Shown: positions 1 through 8,135 of the stretch, in pieces | Layout of the letters: the number at the start of each line of letters is the position of its first letter | Position numbering within the stretch: the stretch's first letter is position 1 | NCBI RefSeq assembly: GCF_900115345.1 | Contig: NZ_FOWC01000020.1 | Span: 1 to 64,000, forward strand | DNA length: 64,000 nt | Direction: 5' to 3' | Source: Amycolatopsis rubida | GTDB taxonomy: Bacteria > Actinomycetota > Actinomycetes > Mycobacteriales > Pseudonocardiaceae | The notes under the pieces: generated by a model | Told to the model about the DNA's origin: nothing | Database searches by the model: none | Seen by the model: the letters and a program-made list of their open reading frames with translations, nothing else | Made by a program: the position numbers and the translations under genes

Positions 1-101
1 CGGACTACGTCAACGCCCTGTGGAACATCTTCAACTGGGCCGAGATCAGCAAGCGCTTCGACAACGCCGTCGCCGGCGGCAACGGCCTCCTGCTCGGCTG
101 A
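1..101 (+). CDS. C-terminal end of an unrecognised protein (5' truncated by window edge)
   Basis: Only the last 32 codons are visible, read in the frame starting at base 3 and ending in TGA at 99-101. The peptide contains DYVNALWNIFNWAEISKRFD and ends in a glycine- and leucine-rich tail. Codon third positions are nearly all G or C, as expected of real coding sequence here. A strong hairpin follows 22 bases after the stop, consistent with the end of a transcription unit. The family cannot be recognised from this fragment. Confidence 0.6.
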   Translation, partial: DYVNALWNIFNWAEISKRFDNAVAGGNGLLLG

Positions 102-491
102 ACCCGACGCACTGAAGGCACCGGAAACGGGGTCCGGCCCACGCGGCCGGGCCCCGTTTCGCCGGTTTCGGCGCAATAGTCGCCCGGCTGGGGGAAATCG
201 CCGCAGCACCTGTCGGGAACCGCTGGTCCGTCGGCGCTCCGCCGCACCGTCCGCTCACCCCGGAAGTTGCCCGCACAGCCTGGATCCGGGTGCATCCGGG
301 CGTGCACGCCGCACGCCCGCCGAATACGGCCGCCGATTCGCGCGACCGGCCGTCCGCGGAAGGACCACCTGATTCAGCGAGATTCGCTGGCATTCGGTGG
401 GTTCTTTCCCCTGAGCGAACAATCGCCTGGACAGCGGCGGACTCGCGCGGCACCCTGGAAGTGCAACCATGTCGGGGGGCAGGGGGAGCAC
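102..491. other. Intergenic region, no gene seen
   Basis: The 390 bases between the truncated first gene and the ArsR-like gene hold the terminator-like hairpin at 124-160. The remainder shows no ORF with convincing codon bias and no clear operator. The promoter of the downstream regulator must lie here, but I cannot point to its -35 and -10 boxes. Confidence 0.4.
124..160 (+). terminator. GC-rich hairpin terminator
   Basis: GAAACGGGG-T-CCGGCC pairs with GGCCGG-G-CCCCGTTTC around a 5-base loop, giving a 16-pair stem with one T-G wobble. It lies 23 bases after the stop of the first gene. There is no U-tract, which is usual for actinomycete terminators. Confidence 0.6.
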
Positions 492-1436
492 ATGGCGTTG
501 CGCATTCATTTCACCGACGACGATTTCGGCCGGGCGAGGCGGCCCGCCGGCCCCGATCCGCTGTGGGAACTGGTGCTGAGCCTCACCGCGCTGCAGAGCC
601 GCCGTCCGGCGGGCGGGCCGCGGGTCTGGTCCGCGCGTGCCCGCAAGCAGCTTCGCCGGGAGGGGCTGCTTCCGCACCCCCGTCCGGTGCCCGCGCTGGA
701 GTTTCGCAACCGGGCCGTGAAGGCGCTGCCGCCCGGCGGGCAGTCCGGCGGCGGCGAAGCGACGGCCCGCCGCACGGGGGTGCTGAGACCGGCGGAGCGG
801 CGGCGGGAGATCGGCCCGGTCGCGGGGGACGGCGTCGTGCGCGTGGAGAAAACGAGGCTGCGCGCCGACCTTCAGACGTTCTTCGTGCACGGGGTCGCGC
901 CGTCGTGGGCCGGGGAACTGGCCGACGGGGCCCGTGCGCTGCTCGGGTCGGCGCTCACGTCGTACGGCCTCGCACGGCAGACCCCGGCCGCCCGCATCGA
1001 CCGGGCCGGCGCCGCGATCTCCTGGGAGGGCCCGGAATTCTCCGGCGATCCTCCCGCGGACCGCAGTGTCTACTTCGGAGGGTTGCTCGTGATCCCCGGC
1101 TATTTCCGTTTCGTGGAAACGGATCCGGCGACCGGACCGGAGCCGTCGGCGGTACTGGTCCGGCCCGCGGGGCGCGCGATCACCGCGGGCGAGAGCGCCC
1201 AGGACCCGCTGCCGGACCTGCTCGGCGCGACCCGCGCCCGCGCGCTGCACGCGCTGGCGGTCCCGCTCTCCACTGCCGAACTGGCCGGGGAAATCGGCGT
1301 GACCCCGGTCGCGGCGAGCCGGCACGCGGGTGTCCTGCGCCGCGCGGGATTGGTGGAGAGCCAGCAGGACGGGAAGACCGTCCGGCACGCGGTGACGGCC
1401 ACCGGTCAGGCGTTGCTGAGCGCGTCCGGCGGGTGA
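492..1436 (+). CDS. ArsR-type winged-helix transcriptional regulator (DUF5937-like)
   Basis: A 314-residue predicted cytoplasmic DNA-binding protein. The C-terminal ~60 residues (about 255-312) form an ArsR/SmtB winged helix, with LSTAELAGEIGVTPVAASRH as recognition helix region followed by a typical wing (VESQQDGKTVRHAVT). The N-terminal ~200 residues resemble the DUF5937 sensor region seen in many actinomycete ArsR-like regulators; its ligand is unknown. I chose the ATG at 492 because GGGGGAG lies just upstream; longer in-frame extensions lack a ribosome site. No metal-binding ELCVC-type motif is visible, so metal sensing is not supported. It stands alone with no obvious target next to it. 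Confidence 0.8.
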   Translation: MALRIHFTDDDFGRARRPAGPDPLWELVLSLTALQSRRPAGGPRVWSARARKQLRREGLLPHPRPVPALEFRNRAVKALPPGGQSGGGEATARRTGVLRPAERRREIGPVAGDGVVRVEKTRLRADLQTFFVHGVAPSWAGELADGARALLGSALTSYGLARQTPAARIDRAGAAISWEGPEFSGDPPADRSVYFGGLLVIPGYFRFVETDPATGPEPSAVLVRPAGRAITAGESAQDPLPDLLGATRARALHALAVPLSTAELAGEIGVTPVAASRHAGVLRRAGLVESQQDGKTVRHAVTATGQALLSASGG

Positions 1437-1754
1437 CGGGGAATGATTGTGCGCGCGGGAAGAATTCCACGTACTAACGGAAGACCGCGGCAATAAACGA
1501 CGTGACCGCACGACTGGCAGGCGACGCGGTACCGAGGGCGGCTCCACCGGCGCGGAATGGAACGCGGATTGCCGATCCTGCTGCGGCGTCTGGGTTGCCT
1601 CGGTGTGGCGTTACCCACGAATGAGTGAAAAGAACGGGTGAAATCGGACATCGGCTCGGTGCCGACTGCCCGCGGTGGGCGCTTTTTCCTGCGACTTGGG
1701 CACATTTGTCCGCAAACCCTGTCACGGTCCCGGTTTTCGCGGCATTCTCGAGAC
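1437..1754. other. Intergenic region, nothing recognised
   Basis: These 318 bases separate the ArsR-like regulator from the Rv1733c-like membrane protein. The base composition is less GC-rich than the flanking genes. No ORF with good codon bias, repeat family member or operator was recognised. Confidence 0.3.
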
Positions 1755-2231
1755 ATGGCTTCTGGTGGTTTGCGCGCGTCCGCGCAGCGCGGGCGCACGT
1801 TCCTCCTTCCGGTCCTGGCCGCGGCCGTCGCGGTCTCGGCGCTGGCCGGGATCTGCCTGGGGCTGTGGATCCACCGGCAGGGCTCGGCGGCGATCGGCCG
1901 CGCGCCCGGCCGGTCCGTCGTCGCCGCTGTCCAGCCCGGCTCCGGCGCGCTGCGCGGGAGCGAGGGCGCCGCGACACCCGACACCCGGCGCGTCACGTGG
2001 ACCGCCCCGGACGGCGGCAGAGAAGAAGCGAACATCCCGCTGCGCTCCGACCCGGCGGCGCGCGGCTTGACCCGCGTCCGCGTTGACGCACGGGGCCAGC
2101 TCCGGGCCTCGTCGCCGGACCGGATCGACGTGCTGTCGGTGTCAGTGATCACGACGATCGCCTGGGAACTGGTCACCGTGATCGCGGGATTCGCGCTGTA
2201 CCGCCGGTTCGCGCGAGGGCGCGCCGCCTGA
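1755..2231 (+). CDS. Rv1733c-like two-helix membrane protein
   Basis: A 158-residue protein with a hydrophobic segment near each end (about residues 14-37 and 130-150) and a hydrophilic stretch of ~90 residues between them. This layout, plus the RVTWTAPDGG and V-VDA-G motifs in the loop, matches the actinobacterial Rv1733c-like family of unknown function. The ATG at 1755 is chosen because it begins right at the first membrane helix region; an in-frame start at 1638 would add a long non-conserved N-terminus. It is followed by a copy of the palindromic repeat family. Its function cannot be stated. Confidence 0.65.
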   Translation: MASGGLRASAQRGRTFLLPVLAAAVAVSALAGICLGLWIHRQGSAAIGRAPGRSVVAAVQPGSGALRGSEGAATPDTRRVTWTAPDGGREEANIPLRSDPAARGLTRVRVDARGQLRASSPDRIDVLSVSVITTIAWELVTVIAGFALYRRFARGRAA

Positions 2232-2278
2232 AGTCTCAGCCGCCAGCGGCGGGGCGGAGCGCATGGCGAGGGAGTTCG

Positions 2279-2325
2279 GTGAAGGGCTCCTTGAGAGAAA
2301 CAGAGTTCCTCAAGGAGTCCTTCAC
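2279..2325. repeat. Palindromic repeat family A, copy 1 (diverged)
   Basis: GTGAAGGGCTCCTTGAG pairs with CTCAAGGAGTCCTTCAC around a degenerate centre. Its arms match those of copy 4 (24339) rather than the commoner GGGGAACCC arms. It lies between the ends of convergent genes (1755 + and 2445 -), so it could terminate transcription in both directions. Confidence 0.8.
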
Positions 2326-2444
2326 TGATCTCCTCGCGATCGCCTGCCGGGTCCGTCGGCAGTGGCGAGAACTTGCGCCGGGCTCGGCCGCGCGCAGGCA
2401 CGGGTTTCCTGGGCGGGGGTCTTGCCCGGGGACGGCGCGCGGGG

Positions 2445-2726
2445 TCAGCGCCAGTGGCAGCGGTAGAACCAGACGATCGTGAGCGGGATCGCCGTTGTGA
2501 GCACCGCGCCGACCGCGATCGGCGCGGCGGAGCCCATCCCGAACCCGACCACCAGGACGACCAGCCCGGTCAGGAACACGCTGAGGACGCCGAGCGCGGC
2601 CGCGGCGAAGGTGACCGCGGGCATCGGGCGGAACTTCTCGAACCGGCGGGCAAGGCGCGGATTTTCCTGGGCGAGGCACCGCTCGATCTCGTCCAGCTGG
2701 TGTTGTTCGTGGTCGCGCAGCGCCAT
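2445..2726 (-). CDS. DUF3040 family membrane protein
   Basis: A 93-residue protein beginning MALRDHEQHQLDEIERCLAQ, the hallmark N-terminus of the DUF3040 family, which is widespread in actinobacteria. Two hydrophobic segments follow (about residues 37-60 and 65-88), so it is predicted to sit in the cytoplasmic membrane with both ends inside. A GGAG ribosome site lies six bases before the ATG. No function is established for the family. It is transcribed alone, converging on the Rv1733c-like gene. Confidence 0.85.
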   Translation of the reverse strand: MALRDHEQHQLDEIERCLAQENPRLARRFEKFRPMPAVTFAAAALGVLSVFLTGLVVLVVGFGMGSAAPIAVGAVLTTAIPLTIVWFYRCHWR

Positions 2727-2919
2727 CGTCCGCTCCGCCCGTCGACCTGGCCGGGATTTTCTCCGCTGATTCTGCCACGAAAAGCGGCCGGAATCCGGGT
2801 CCGAGTTCGTTTCGACGCCCTGTGCGGGCGAGTCCGGCGAGCGGCGCGAAAGCGCTTCCGGACCGCGCGCGGCGAGGGCGGCCCAGCGCGTGGCGGTCGC
2901 GGCGGGCCGCCCTCGCGGG

Positions 2920-3186
2920 TCAGTCGCGGCGGCGGCCGCCCGCGATGAGCCGGTAGCCGGTCAGGATGACCAGCGCGCCGAGCACCGCCAGACCCCAGGT
3001 GCGCAGGTCGAAGAACGTCCCGAGCTGGGTGTGGAACAGCGTTTTGCCGATCCAGCCGCCCACGAACGCGCCTCCGACCCCGAGCAGGATGGTGATGATG
3101 CAGCCGCCCGGGTCCTTGCCCGGCATGAGGGCCTTCGCGATCAATCCGGCGATCAGGCCCAGCACGATCCAGCTGACAACGCCCAC
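2920..3186 (-). CDS. GlsB/YeaQ/YmgE-type stress membrane protein
   Basis: An 88-residue protein with three hydrophobic helices and the family pattern GLIAGLIAKALMPGKDPGG, followed by ILLGVGGAFVGGWIG. This is the transglycosylase-associated or GlsB family of small inner-membrane proteins often induced by stress; its biochemical role is not established. The start is a GTG at 3186 preceded by GAGGAGAGG. It lies downstream of the ECF41 sigma gene on the same strand, with a 122-base gap, so it could belong to that regulon, but no shared promoter is visible. Confidence 0.85.
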   Translation of the reverse strand: MGVVSWIVLGLIAGLIAKALMPGKDPGGCIITILLGVGGAFVGGWIGKTLFHTQLGTFFDLRTWGLAVLGALVILTGYRLIAGGRRRD

Positions 3187-3308
3187 GTCGGTCCTCTCCT
3201 CGGTACGGCGGCGGCCCGTCGGGCCGCCCCTGACCGGATCAGGATGGCATGGTCCGACCGGGTGGCGCGCGCCAGCATCGGGGCTACTGTCTGTAGCACC
3301 GTCGGGAG

Positions 3309-4205
3309 TCAGCGGCGGAGAGCGGTTTCGGTGTCCATGTGCGACAGCTTCGCCGGATTCCGCACCGCGTACAGGCCGGTGATCTTGCCCTCGTCGATGC
3401 GCAGCGTGAGCACCGTGTCGACCTCGCCGTCGAGCTTCAGCACCAGCGCCGGGTGCCCGTTGACCTGCGTCGGGCGCAGCGGCGCGGGGATCTGGGCGCT
3501 CCCGGCGGCCAGCAGCCGCGCGACCTTGCCCGCGCCGACGATCGGCCGCGGCACCGCCTGTTTGACGCCGCCGCCGTCGCCGAGGAAGACGACGTCCGGG
3601 GCGAGCAGGTCGAGCAGCCCTTGCAGGTCGCCGGTCTCGACGGCCTTCTGGAACGCGTCGAGCGCGCCGCGGGTTTCGGCGGGTGTGACGTCGCCGCGCG
3701 GACGGCGGGCGGAGACGTGCGACCGCGCCCGGTGCCCGATCTGCCGCACCGCCGCCGGGGTTTTGCCGACAGCTTCGGCGATTTCGTCGTACGGCACGTC
3801 GAAGACCTCGCGCAGCACGAACACCGCGCGCTCGGTCGGCCGCAGCGTTTCGAGCACCAGCAGCATCGCCGTCGAGACGCTGTCGGCCAGTTCGACGTCC
3901 TCGGCGACGTCCGGCGCGGTGAGCAGCGGCTCGGGCAGCCAGGTGCCGACGTAGGACTCCTTGCGCCTGCCGAGCGTGCGCAGCCGGGTCAGCGCCTGGC
4001 GGGTGGTGATCCGGACCAGGTAGGCGCGGTGCTCGCGGATCTCATTGAGGTCGACGCCCGCCCACTTCAGCCAGGTCTCCTGCAGCACGTCTTCGGCGTC
4101 GGCGGCCGAGCCGAGCATCTCGTAGGCCACGGTGAACAGCAGGTTCCGGTGGGCGAGGAAGGTCTCGGTGGCGAGGTCCGCGCTCGCTTCGCCGGGCGCT
4201 GTCAT
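3309..4205 (-). CDS. ECF41-type RNA polymerase sigma factor (SigJ-like) with SnoaL-like tail
   Basis: A 298-residue extracytoplasmic-function sigma factor. Region 2 is near residues 12-75 (HRNLLFTVAYEMLGSAADAE, then DVLQETWLKW) and region 4 near 115-165, with a helix-turn-helix (YDEIAEAVGKTPAAVRQIGH). A C-terminal SnoaL-like domain carries DGGGVKQ and NPAKL, close to the DGGGK and NPDKL motifs that mark ECF41 and are thought to tune core binding. The ATG at 4205 has GGAG seven bases before it; the longer in-frame start lacks this. ECF41 genes usually sit beside a carboxymuconolactone decarboxylase, oxidoreductase or epimerase gene, but none is adjacent here. The upstream neighbour is a broken methyltransferase. 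Confidence 0.9.
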   Translation of the reverse strand: MTAPGEASADLATETFLAHRNLLFTVAYEMLGSAADAEDVLQETWLKWAGVDLNEIREHRAYLVRITTRQALTRLRTLGRRKESYVGTWLPEPLLTAPDVAEDVELADSVSTAMLLVLETLRPTERAVFVLREVFDVPYDEIAEAVGKTPAAVRQIGHRARSHVSARRPRGDVTPAETRGALDAFQKAVETGDLQGLLDLLAPDVVFLGDGGGVKQAVPRPIVGAGKVARLLAAGSAQIPAPLRPTQVNGHPALVLKLDGEVDTVLTLRIDEGKITGLYAVRNPAKLSHMDTETALRR

Positions 4206-4270
4206 GGGTGGCTCCTTCGCGTTCTGGGGTCGATCGCCCATAGGACGCCGGCCGCCGGGAGTTTGTGACA

Positions 4271-5010
4271 TCAGGTCCGGCGCTCGGTGCCGAGCCACGC
4301 CCGTGCGCCGAACCAGACGCCGTCGCGGCCGTGGTGCTCCGTCATTTCGGCGGGCAGCCGGGCGCGGGCTCGGTTTTGCTCACCGGCGTCGCGGGCGGCG
4401 AGCAGGTCGTTCGCTTCGCGGAGCTTGAGCACCGCGTCGAATGCCGCGGCGGGATCGGGGCCGTACCAGACTGGTTCGCGCACGCCGGCCAGTTCGACGT
4501 CGGCGAAGCCGTTCGCGGTGAGGACACTTCGGACAGTCGCGGGATCGGCGAGGGAGAAGGCGTCGCCGCGGGCGGTGCCGGACGGCGGATCGGCCTCGGC
4601 GAGCGCGCGGTGGATCGCGGTGACCCATTCCTGCCGCGCCGCTCCTGCCAGACGAGTTGCCCGGGCCGCAGCGCGCGGGCGACGTTGGCGAACGCGGCGG
4701 GCGGATCCTCGAAGAACATCGTGCCGAACCGGCTCAGCCCGAGCGTGAACGCGGCCGGCGGGAACGGATGGACCTGGGCGAACCGGACGTTGGGCACGTC
4801 CGCGGCCGCTCGCTCGGCGCGGGCGATCGTCGAGGCGGACAGGTCGGCTCCCAGCGCGCTGCCGCGCGTCGCGCGCTGAGCGGCGGCGCGGGTGGGCTCC
4901 CCGGCGCCGAAGCCGATGTCGAGGACATGGTCGTCCGGCTGGACGTCGGCGGCCTCGTGCAGGCGCCGGTGGTAGCGGCGGAGCTCGGCGTCGTGGTCGA
5001 AGGCCCCCAT
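4271..5010 (-). pseudogene. Frameshifted class I SAM-dependent methyltransferase
   Basis: Reading from the ATG at 5010, the frame gives a good Rossmann methyltransferase start (VLDIGFGAGEPTRAAAQRA is motif I; FFEDPPAAFANVARALRPGQ covers motif III) up to LVWQ. Downstream, the plausible C-terminal half (QEWVTAIHRALAEADPPSGT onward, ending FGARAWLGTERRT) is in a different frame and stops at 4271. The switch lies around 4635-4650 and needs a net loss of one base. It may be a real inactivation or a base-calling error; the gene otherwise looks intact and about 245 residues long. It diverges from another methyltransferase 50 bases away. Confidence 0.75.
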
Positions 5011-5060
5011 GGGATGCGAGGGTAGCCGGAGGAGACCTCGGCGGAGAGGAGTTCGCGACG

Positions 5061-5684
5061 ATGGCGGAACGGGGACCGGACTGGCTGCGGCGGACGTGGG
5101 ACGAGGCCGCGCCGCGGTACGACCGCGACATCGCCTGGTTCGAGCGGGCGCTGCTCGCCGACGGCCGCGAATGGGTGTGCGGGCAGGCCGCGGGGGAGGT
5201 GCTGGAGGTTGCCGTCGGGACCGGCCGGAATCTGCCGTTGTACCCGCCGGAGGTGCGGTTGACCGGGGTCGACCTCAGCCCGTCGATGCTGGACCTCGCC
5301 CGGCGCCGGGCCGCCGAGACCGGCCGCGCGGCGACGCTGACCGAGGCCGACGCGCAGTCCCTTCCGTTCCCGGACAGCACGTTCGACACGGTCGTCTGCA
5401 CGCTGGGCCTGTGCGGCGTCCCGGACGAAGGCGGCGCGATCGCGGAAATGCACCGGGTGCTGCGGCCGGGCGGGCGGTTGTTGCTGCTGGACCACGTCGG
5501 CAGCCATCGCCGGTTCGTTCTCGCTGCTCAGCGGCTGCTGGAGAAGCTGACCGTGGCGCGGCTGGGGGACTACCTGACGCGCCGGCCGCTGCCCTTGCTC
5601 GCCGCGGCCGGGTTCGAGGTGGAACGGGCGGAGCGGAGCAAGGCCGGGATCGTCGAGCGGTTGGCCGCGCGGAAGGCCGGCTGA
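5061..5684 (+). CDS. Class I SAM-dependent methyltransferase
   Basis: A 207-residue soluble methyltransferase. The SAM-binding motif is VLEVAVGTGRNLPLYP (about 47-62), followed by TGVDLSPSMLDLA, the motif II aspartate region FDTVVCTLGLCGVPD and HRVLRPGGRLLLLDHVGSH. The pattern is like UbiE/MenG and phospholipid N-methyltransferase relatives, but the substrate cannot be inferred. GGAG lies about nine bases before the ATG. It is followed 28 bases later by a small membrane protein, and then by TetR and ChrB-like genes on the same strand, so a loose operon is possible. Confidence 0.85.
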   Translation: MAERGPDWLRRTWDEAAPRYDRDIAWFERALLADGREWVCGQAAGEVLEVAVGTGRNLPLYPPEVRLTGVDLSPSMLDLARRRAAETGRAATLTEADAQSLPFPDSTFDTVVCTLGLCGVPDEGGAIAEMHRVLRPGGRLLLLDHVGSHRRFVLAAQRLLEKLTVARLGDYLTRRPLPLLAAAGFEVERAERSKAGIVERLAARKAG

Positions 5685-5711
5685 TCCTGTACGTTCGTAT
5701 AGGAGGGTGCG

Positions 5712-5906
5712 ATGAGCGGCGCATGGGCGCGGGTCCTGGTCGGCGTGCTGATGGTGGTCGTCGGCGCGGTGCTGTACTTCGTGTTCCACGACGTCGAGAC
5801 GCCGGTGATCGGGTTGCGGCAGGTCGGCGTGGTCGTGGGAGTGCTCGGGGTGCTTGAGCTGGTCGCGGTCGCGTGGCGGGCGCGCACGGGGGCGTCCCGG
5901 CGGTGA
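5712..5906 (+). CDS. Small two-helix membrane protein (DUF5708-like)
   Basis: A 64-residue protein with two hydrophobic helices (about 6-24 and 36-53) separated by a short loop DVETPVIGLRQVG. The order, loop and length resemble small actinomycete proteins placed in DUF5708, but I am not certain of that assignment. AGGAGGG lies before the ATG. The stop overlaps the GTG start of the following TetR gene by four bases (GTGA), which indicates translational coupling. Confidence 0.7.
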   Translation: MSGAWARVLVGVLMVVVGAVLYFVFHDVETPVIGLRQVGVVVGVLGVLELVAVAWRARTGASRR

Positions 5907-6418
5907 AACGCGGCGCCCATGTGCTCGATGCCGTGCTTACTGTGTTGGCCGAGCAGGGAATCGGCTCGCTCAGCGTGCGGACAGTCGCCGCGGCGGCGGG
6001 CGTTTCCCCGGCTCAGGTGCAGTACTACTACCGGACGAAAAACGACCTCGTGCGCGCCGGTTTCGAGTACGCGGGCGAGCAGTTCCTGGCCGAAATCGAG
6101 GCGGCGCGACCGAAATCGATCGCCGGTTTCGTCGAGCTGTGGCTGCCGCTGGACGAACCGCGTGCCCGGCGTGCCCGGGTGTGGCTCGCGTACGCGGCGG
6201 CGGCCGTTGTGGATCCGGTACTGCGGAAGGAAAACGCGAACCTCGATCGCGAGCTGCGGCAGTGGTACGTCGGCGCCGGGTTGTCCGAGGACGTGGCGGC
6301 GCAGGTGCTCGCGATGATCGACGGCGTGACGCTGCAGTGTCTCTCCCTGCCGATGGCGGAGCGTCGGGCGTTGGCGGACCGGACGGTCGGCACGTTCCTG
6401 GCAGCGCTACCTGAGTGA
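5903..6418 (+). CDS. TetR/AcrR family transcriptional regulator
   Basis: A 171-residue repressor-type protein. The N-terminal helix-turn-helix is SVRTVAAAAGVSPAQVQYYY followed by RTKNDLV (about residues 20-50); the remainder is an all-helical ligand and dimer domain with an end like TetR_C groups (TVGTFLAALPE). The GTG at 5903 overlaps the previous stop by four bases; an ATG further upstream in the same frame has no ribosome site. A 24-base palindrome begins inside its stop codon and precedes the ChrB-like/MFS pair. The simplest reading is that this protein binds it and controls those genes, though the ChrB-like protein could also be the ligand-responsive regulator. Confidence 0.85.
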   Translation: MKRGAHVLDAVLTVLAEQGIGSLSVRTVAAAAGVSPAQVQYYYRTKNDLVRAGFEYAGEQFLAEIEAARPKSIAGFVELWLPLDEPRARRARVWLAYAAAAVVDPVLRKENANLDRELRQWYVGAGLSEDVAAQVLAMIDGVTLQCLSLPMAERRALADRTVGTFLAALPE

Positions 6419-6439
6419 ATGTAACACGTGATACATTCA
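6416..6439. promoter_or_regulatory. 24-bp palindromic operator before the ChrB-like gene
   Basis: TGAATGTAACAC pairs with GTGATACATTCA in 11 of 12 positions. The palindrome starts at the stop codon of the TetR gene and ends six bases before the GTG of the ChrB-like gene. It is AT-rich in a GC-rich context. Its size and symmetry fit a TetR-type dimer site, and its position would block transcription of the ChrB-like/MFS pair. Confidence 0.75.
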
Positions 6440-6444
6440 GTGCT

Positions 6445-6975
6445 GTGGCGGACGACAAGTGGCTGGTGCTGGTGGTGCGGGTGCCGTCCGGGCCGTCGCG
6501 GCATCGCGTCGCCGTGTGGCGTGAGCTGCGGCGGACAGGGGCGTTGTCGCTCGGGCAGGGCGCCTGGGCGGTGCCGAATGTGCCCGGGTTCGCCGGTGGC
6601 GTCGCGCGGGTCGGGGAGCTGGCCGCACGCGGCGAGGGCGAGGTGATCACGCTCGACGCCGCGGAACGGGACGGTTCTCGCCTGGTGGAGATGTTCACCG
6701 CCGAGCGGGAAGAGGAGTGGGCGGAGTTCCTGGCCGACTGCGGGAAGTTCGACGCCGAGATCGACAAGGAAATCCGGATCGGCAAGTTCACGATGGCCGA
6801 GCTGGAGGAGGAAGAGCAGAGCCTGGAGCGGTTGCGGCGCTGGCATCGGGACCTGAAGGCGCGGGACGTGTTCGGCGCGCCTTCGGCGGGGGAGGCCGAA
6901 CAGCGGCTGAAGCGGTGCGCCGAGCGGCTCGCGGACTACACCGAGCAGGTTTTCCAGGCCCTGCACCAGATGTGA
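6445..6975 (+). CDS. ChrB N-terminal-domain-like protein
   Basis: A 176-residue protein starting VADDKWLVLVVRVPSGPSRH and continuing RVAVWRELRRTGALSLGQGA, WAVPN, which is the pattern of the ChrB N-terminal domain linked to chromate resistance regulation. The second half is charged and helical (TAEREEEWAEFLADCGKFDA, EEEEQSLERLRRWHRDLKAR) and probably coiled coil. The C-terminal catalytic-like part of full ChrB is absent, as in many actinobacterial homologues. GTG 6445 is chosen because the upstream ATG would lie inside the palindromic operator. No ribosome site is visible, so it may be translated from a leaderless message. The stop overlaps the start of the MFS gene. A chromate role is not shown. 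Confidence 0.75.
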   Translation: MADDKWLVLVVRVPSGPSRHRVAVWRELRRTGALSLGQGAWAVPNVPGFAGGVARVGELAARGEGEVITLDAAERDGSRLVEMFTAEREEEWAEFLADCGKFDAEIDKEIRIGKFTMAELEEEEQSLERLRRWHRDLKARDVFGAPSAGEAEQRLKRCAERLADYTEQVFQALHQM

Positions 6976-8135
6976 AAGTTCCGATGCGTTCCGCTGAGCT
7001 GCGTCCGCTGTACGCCGCCGGGTTCGTCACCGCGTTCGGGGCGCACAGCGTCGCCGCCAGCCTCGGCACGTACACGCACGGCGATTCCTTGCTGACCCTG
7101 GGATTGCTGCTCGCGGTCTACGACGGGGCCGAGGTCGTCCTGAAGCCGGTGTTCGGTTCGCTGGCCGACCGGATCGGGCCGCGGCCGGTCCTGCTCGGCG
7201 GGTTGCTCGCGTTCGCGCTCGCGTCGGCGGCCTTCGTCGTCGCGGGAAACCCGGCTGCGGTCGGGCTGGCGCGGTTCGGTCAGGGCGCGGCTGCGGCGGC
7301 CTTCTCGCCTGCGGCCGGGGCACTCGTCGCGCGGTTGTCGCCGGCGAAACGGCAGGGGCGCGCGTTCGGCGGTTACGGCGCGTGGAAGAGCGTCGGGTAC
7401 ACGCTGGGCCCGTTGCTCGGCGGTGTCCTGATCACGCTGGGCGGGTTTTCCTTGCTGTTCGGCACCCTGGCGGTGCTGGCCTGCGTTGTCGCCGGATGGG
7501 CCGCGCTGGTGGTGCCCGCGCCGGAACCGTTGCCGCGGCGGCGACAGACCGTTCTCGACCTTGCCCGCCGGCTCGCTGAGCCTGGGTTCCTCCGGCCGGC
7601 CGCGGTGCTGGCCGGAACGACCGGGGCGCTCGCGGCCGGGATCGGATTCCTGCCGGTGGCCGGGGCGGCGAGCGGTCTCGGCACGCTGGCGACCGGCGCG
7701 GTCGTGTCGGTGCTGGCGTTGTGTTCCGCGCTGGTGCAGCCGTGGGCCGGCCGGCTCCGGGACGCCGGGCGGATCCCCGACGGGCGGGGGATGGCCGGCG
7801 GGTTGCTGCTGGCTGCCGCCGGTCTGGCGTTGGGCGCGTTCGTGCCGGGTGTCGGGGGAGTGGCGGTCGCGGCCGTGGCGATCGGCGCCGGGGTCGGGGT
7901 GGCCACGCCGATCGGGTTCGCGCATCTGGCCGGCTCCGCGCCGAAGGAACGGCTCGGGCAGACGATGGGGGCGGCTGAGGTCGGCCGTGAACTGGGCGAC
8001 GCGGGCGGGCCGCTGCTGGTCGGCGCGCTCGCGTCGGCGGCGACGCTGGGGGCGGGGTTCGGCGGGCTGGCTGTGGTGCTCGCTGCGGCCGGCTTGCTGG
8101 TGGCTGGCTTCCGAAAGCCGTGCGGGGAACCCTGA
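6972..8135 (+). CDS. MFS transporter
   Basis: About 387 residues with 12 predicted membrane helices and the MFS loop signature FGSLADRIGPRPVLLGG between helices 2 and 3 (about residues 55-72). A second conserved stretch is GYGAWKSVGYTLGPLLGG. Start choice: GTG 6972 overlaps the previous stop (GTGA); ATG 6984 is an alternative. The gene is probably co-transcribed with the ChrB-like gene and controlled by the operator at 6416. The substrate is unknown; a drug or anion exporter is possible. The last four codons and stop are formed by the first arm of palindromic repeat copy 2. Confidence 0.85.
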   Translation: MKVPMRSAELRPLYAAGFVTAFGAHSVAASLGTYTHGDSLLTLGLLLAVYDGAEVVLKPVFGSLADRIGPRPVLLGGLLAFALASAAFVVAGNPAAVGLARFGQGAAAAAFSPAAGALVARLSPAKRQGRAFGGYGAWKSVGYTLGPLLGGVLITLGGFSLLFGTLAVLACVVAGWAALVVPAPEPLPRRRQTVLDLARRLAEPGFLRPAAVLAGTTGALAAGIGFLPVAGAASGLGTLATGAVVSVLALCSALVQPWAGRLRDAGRIPDGRGMAGGLLLAAAGLALGAFVPGVGGVAVAAVAIGAGVGVATPIGFAHLAGSAPKERLGQTMGAAEVGRELGDAGGPLLVGALASAATLGAGFGGLAVVLAAAGLLVAGFRKPCGEP

